A stretch of 64,000 nt of DNA from assembly GCF_000203795.2 (NCBI RefSeq), contig NW_006281106.1, positions 377,302 to 441,301 of the forward strand, read 5' to 3'. This document shows, one piece after another, positions 60,938-64,000 of this stretch. This DNA comes from Batrachochytrium dendrobatidis JAM81 (taxonomy: Eukaryota > Chytridiomycota > Chytridiomycetes > Rhizophydiales). The position numbers were made by a program, and so were the translations under genes. The notes beneath the pieces were generated by a model. The model searched no databases, was not told the origin of the DNA, and saw only the letters and a program-made list of their open reading frames with translations. Within the stretch, counting starts at the first letter, position 1; every line of letters begins with the position of its first letter.

Positions 60938-62663
60938 TTATTGTTCAAGTGCGGAAGCCATGATGTTTACAAACTTGTGAACATCTGCAAATGTGTTGTA
61001 GAGCGGAGTTGGGGCAATGCGAATGACATCTGGTTTACGCTCGTCACACACCACTCCTCGCTCGTCCAATCGACAAAACACACGCTGAGCAACCTCTGAA
61101 GAGGTGAACAGCAATGAGAGCTGGCATCCACGCTGACAAGAGTCGCGAGGAGTGATGATTTGTAACAGCGGGCTTTGCAAGTCATCAAGTAGCATTTCTA
61201 GATATCCCGTCAGTAAAAGGGATTTTTTGCGAAGTTCAGTCATAGATGTTTTGGCAAACACATTTAGACTGGCATACAAGGACACTACAGCCAAGACGCA
61301 TGGATTGGACAGACGATACGAGTTTGCACCCATAATTGGCGAGTAGCTATTGTTCATATCAAATTTGGTTTGTGGATCTGATCCCCACCAACCAGCAAAT
61401 CGCTTGAGATCTGTATTACCAATGTGCTTGTTGTGGATAAACGCACCTCCAATACCACCTGGGCCAGAGTTCAGATACTTGTAACTACACCAACACGCGA
61501 AATCAATATTCCAATCATGCAGTTGCATTGGTACGTTACCAACAGCATGGGCAAGATCCCATCCAACAATGCATCCCTGCATATCAAAGTATTTGGAAAA
61601 TTGTCAATTGCAATGTCTATTAAAAGGAAAATTGCAGATTACAAAATTACCTTTGCTTTGGCAGCAGCAGTAATAGTAGGCATATCAAACCACTGCCCAG
61701 TGTAATACTGCAGCCCACTAAAGAGTACCAATGCAATCTCGTCTCCATGCTTTTCAATAGTTTCCAAAATATCCTCTGTTCGAATAGAAAATTCACCAGA
61801 TCGAGGATGCTGTTGTATGAGAGCCTTTTTAGGATCGTACCCGTGGAATGCAGCTTGAGTTTCCAAAGCAAAATGGTCTGATGGAAAGGCGTGATGCTCC
61901 AAAAGAATCTTGAAGCGCTGCGAGGTTGGTCGATAGAATGGCACCATTAAAAAATGAAGATTTGCCGTGAGAGAGTTCATGATAACCACCTCATTGTGTT
62001 CAGCACCTGTTTTGAAAATCCAACGAGTTTCGGCAAATCAAGTTTATCATCAATATAATAGAATGAATGAATCATCATGCCTTCTCTAGACGCAAGTAAT
62101 TAAACTCACCCACAATATTGCAGGATTCTTGAATGACATGGTCATCAATCGAGACCCATGGCCGTTCAAAGCGGTGACGAAAATGACCATGAACACCACT
62201 GACAAAGATTGTATGCACAAATCATTAGAATGAGAACAGGAGTGCAAGATCAACTGCATCAGTATCAATGATTCTCACCTCTCCTGCCAAACATCGAGCT
62301 CTTCGTTAATTAGCTTACGGGTAGATAACGGCTGAAGACCCAAAGAATTACCACATAAATAGACACATTCTTGCAGAGCAACGTCGTCATTCAGATCTAT
62401 TAGACAGACTCAAGTCTTTGAGATTTCTGGATCATACAAGGATTTCAAAGAGATTGCTATGAAAGCATCTTATTAACTACTAGCAAGTTTAAGCATTGTT
62501 CTATTATCAAACCTTGAGGGTTGCTTGAAACCGTTGCAACCTTTGGAATACAAAAGTCAGAACGCAGGGATGGCAGTTTACTATCTAACCATTCTGCCAA
62601 TTCAAAAGATCCAAGTGGCAGATTCGATTCAGCAATAAGCTGATGGATAGTACGAGTAGACAT
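60938..62663 (-). CDS. BNA5: Kynureninase
   Basis: Multi-exon gene, start MSTRTIHQLIAESN (62,663) to a stop at 60,938. Conserved blocks: YLCGNSLGLQP, GHFRHRFERPWVSID, NSLTANLHFLMVPFYRP, GWDLAHAVGNVPM, the PLP-lysine block CWCSYKYLNSGPGGIGG, RFAGWWGSDPQTKFDM and PDVIRIAPTPLYNTF. Kynureninase splits kynurenine or 3-hydroxykynurenine to (hydroxy)anthranilate and alanine in tryptophan breakdown and NAD synthesis. The substrate- and PLP-binding residues that I can see are present. An in-frame Met further upstream (62,750) is a weaker start. Confidence 0.95.
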
Positions 62664-63285
62664 GAGTGCTTTTTGGCGAGTTTGTCTTGATCGTTGGATA
62701 TCGCAGCTCAAGGCAAGGATGGAAACGCGGAAATATTTCCATTTCAACAACCAATTTTGCCGTGTTTCAAAACCATTCTAATGGCATCAATGAGGTTGTT
62801 TAGCATTTCAAGAACGATTGCTTTAGATTAACGTACAGACTGTATATAGGTGAATCCTTCGTGTCAAAACAAGATCTGATGAGTAACGTCTTATTGAATT
62901 GAGAGAATCAACAAACTGGTCGTGCCAATAAACCAAATTGTCGCCGTAGTACAGAAAACACAAGCAATAGATGCTTCTGTCATTCAAATCATTAAACAAT
63001 GCTTGCAAAACAACACCAGGAGTGATAGTTGACAATTTCTCATTTATTCCCATGCCCTTTGTCGCTAGCTGTAAATCTCAATTCTATCTAGTACTCGCAT
63101 TTAAAGCATTGATCATTATCTACCAAGTTGTCTAATATCACAAACAAAATATTCATATCTGCTTTATGTATTAGACAGATTTTACTGTATTTTGTCCAAG
63201 CTCAATGCCTGAGGACAAGTATAATGGTGCAGATTCTTGCAAATAGTTGGCAACTTCAGCCGTCAACTTGAATTAGCATTCAACA
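62664..63285. other. Divergent upstream region, possible short unknown gene
   Basis: Holds a 76-codon minus-strand frame at 62,823-63,053 (MGINEKLSTITPGVVLQALF, then LFNDLNDRSIYCLCFLYYG) that reads somewhat like protein but has no recognised features. It may be a 5' exon of something unresolved. Otherwise this is the promoter region for BNA5 and PEX11. Confidence 0.35.
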
Positions 63286-64000
63286 ATGGCTGTCATGTCG
63301 TTGGCATCTGCCGGTACTGGTGTGGATTCTATTATCAAATTCTTATCGACTACAGCGGGTAATCAAAACATTGCATCTGGGCCCCAAGTTAACATTTAGC
63401 AACAGGGGTCATCAATGCAACGCTTGAAATTGCAATGTATTAAGCAGTTTTACTAATCACATTGATGCTGATCACCAATTGACTTGGTTTATACTGTATT
63501 ATCATCAAATTCATAATGCTGCGTTTTGAATCCTTTCATGTTTCTTGATTCATTTTGGCTTACTCAAGGTCGTGACAAGTTTAATCGGTAAGCTGATCTG
63601 GCTAAAGTAAAAACATAGCATGATTAAAAAGCTAGAGTTTTCAATATCTGCAACCATGCATGCATATCTAATGAGTTGGGAATATATCTGCTTTTCACTC
63701 GCTAATGGACGATTTAGGTTTATACAGTTTTTTACACGATTTCTCATCTCCTTTGGCGAAAAGCGAGGATTCAGCAAAGAGTTATTGGCCCGACTAACTG
63801 CGCTAATGAATGCGACGTCTCAAGCTAGAAAACGTTAGTAAAATTTATTGTATGGATATATATTGATTCAATGCAGTTGCTCACTTTAGAGATCTACGTT
63901 TTGAAACTAGTCATGTTTCTTGGTCGCCAAGTCGAGTTTATTCGAAGTGCACAAAAGGCTCTTTCATTACAGGATGAAATCGTTCGTTTGGCCGTATTTT
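63286..64000 (+). CDS. PEX11: Peroxisomal membrane protein PEX11, 3' end outside window
   Basis: Exons 63286..63358, 63569..63587, 63718..63833 and 63911 onward keep phase. They give MAVMSLASAGTGVDSIIKFL, then GRDKFNRFIQFFTRFLISFG, LLARLTALMNATSQARK, then LMFLGRQVEFIRSAQKAL. The TTAGRDK block and the amphipathic helix after it are the PEX11 signature; this helix inserts in the peroxisome membrane and promotes elongation and division. The second exon is only 19 bp. The C-terminal membrane part lies beyond the window. Confidence 0.85.

Overview
This is nuclear DNA of an early-diverging fungus, most likely a chytrid close to Batrachochytrium. The evidence is short spliceosomal introns throughout, a secreted Ser/Pro-rich protein of the type common in Batrachochytrium secretomes, Crinkler (CRN) genes, protein-primed DNA polymerase/integrase transposons, and conserved genes that Dikarya usually lack (INTS7, Tubby, PINCH, MEAK7). 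The species call is inference; no marker gene settles it.

The window has two compartments. Positions 1 to about 21,800 are a repeat-rich accessory block. It holds at least four generations of a Polinton/Maverick-like element (rve integrase, protein-primed DNA polymerase B, and a small Lys/Tyr-rich protein), a pepsin-like protease gene with both catalytic motifs altered, and a 2-kb inverted repeat (3,091-5,092 and 19,801-21,806) whose arms each carry the same secreted-protein gene. It also has three Crinkler genes or remnants and a near-palindrome centred on a 100-N assembly gap. The best-defined element spans 10,387-17,982. Both ends are inverted copies of a motif starting AGTAGTA and containing AGCACCGAA. 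It carries, left to right: Crinkler, helical/RING-family relative, small ORF, intact integrase, internally deleted polymerase, unknown genes and a SIAH-like RING protein. The same end motif occurs at 5,723, 18,764 and 19,801. At three sites recognisable homology (integrase, polymerase, inverted repeat) stops exactly where the motif begins. Crinklers lie next to these ends, so they look like cargo.

Positions about 23,200-64,000 are a dense, conserved core. In order: pyruvate dehydrogenase E2 (-), Integrator subunit 7 (+), complex I 75-kDa subunit (-), GCN2 kinase (+), an unknown coiled-coil protein (-), a degenerate region with an interrupted gene, MEAK7 (+), Tubby (-), MDM12 (+), a short unknown gene (-), coactosin (-), phosphoserine phosphatase (-), ubiquitin-conjugating enzyme H (-), PMS1-type MutL (-), F-actin capping protein alpha (+), PINCH (-), ribosomal protein S4 (+), kynureninase (-) and PEX11 (+, cut by the window edge). 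Several divergent pairs share 60-123 bp promoters. Most exon joins given here were checked for splice dinucleotides and reading phase; the exceptions are stated. The core contains mitochondrial energy metabolism, translational control, actin regulation and ERMES lipid transfer, with no operon-like logic.
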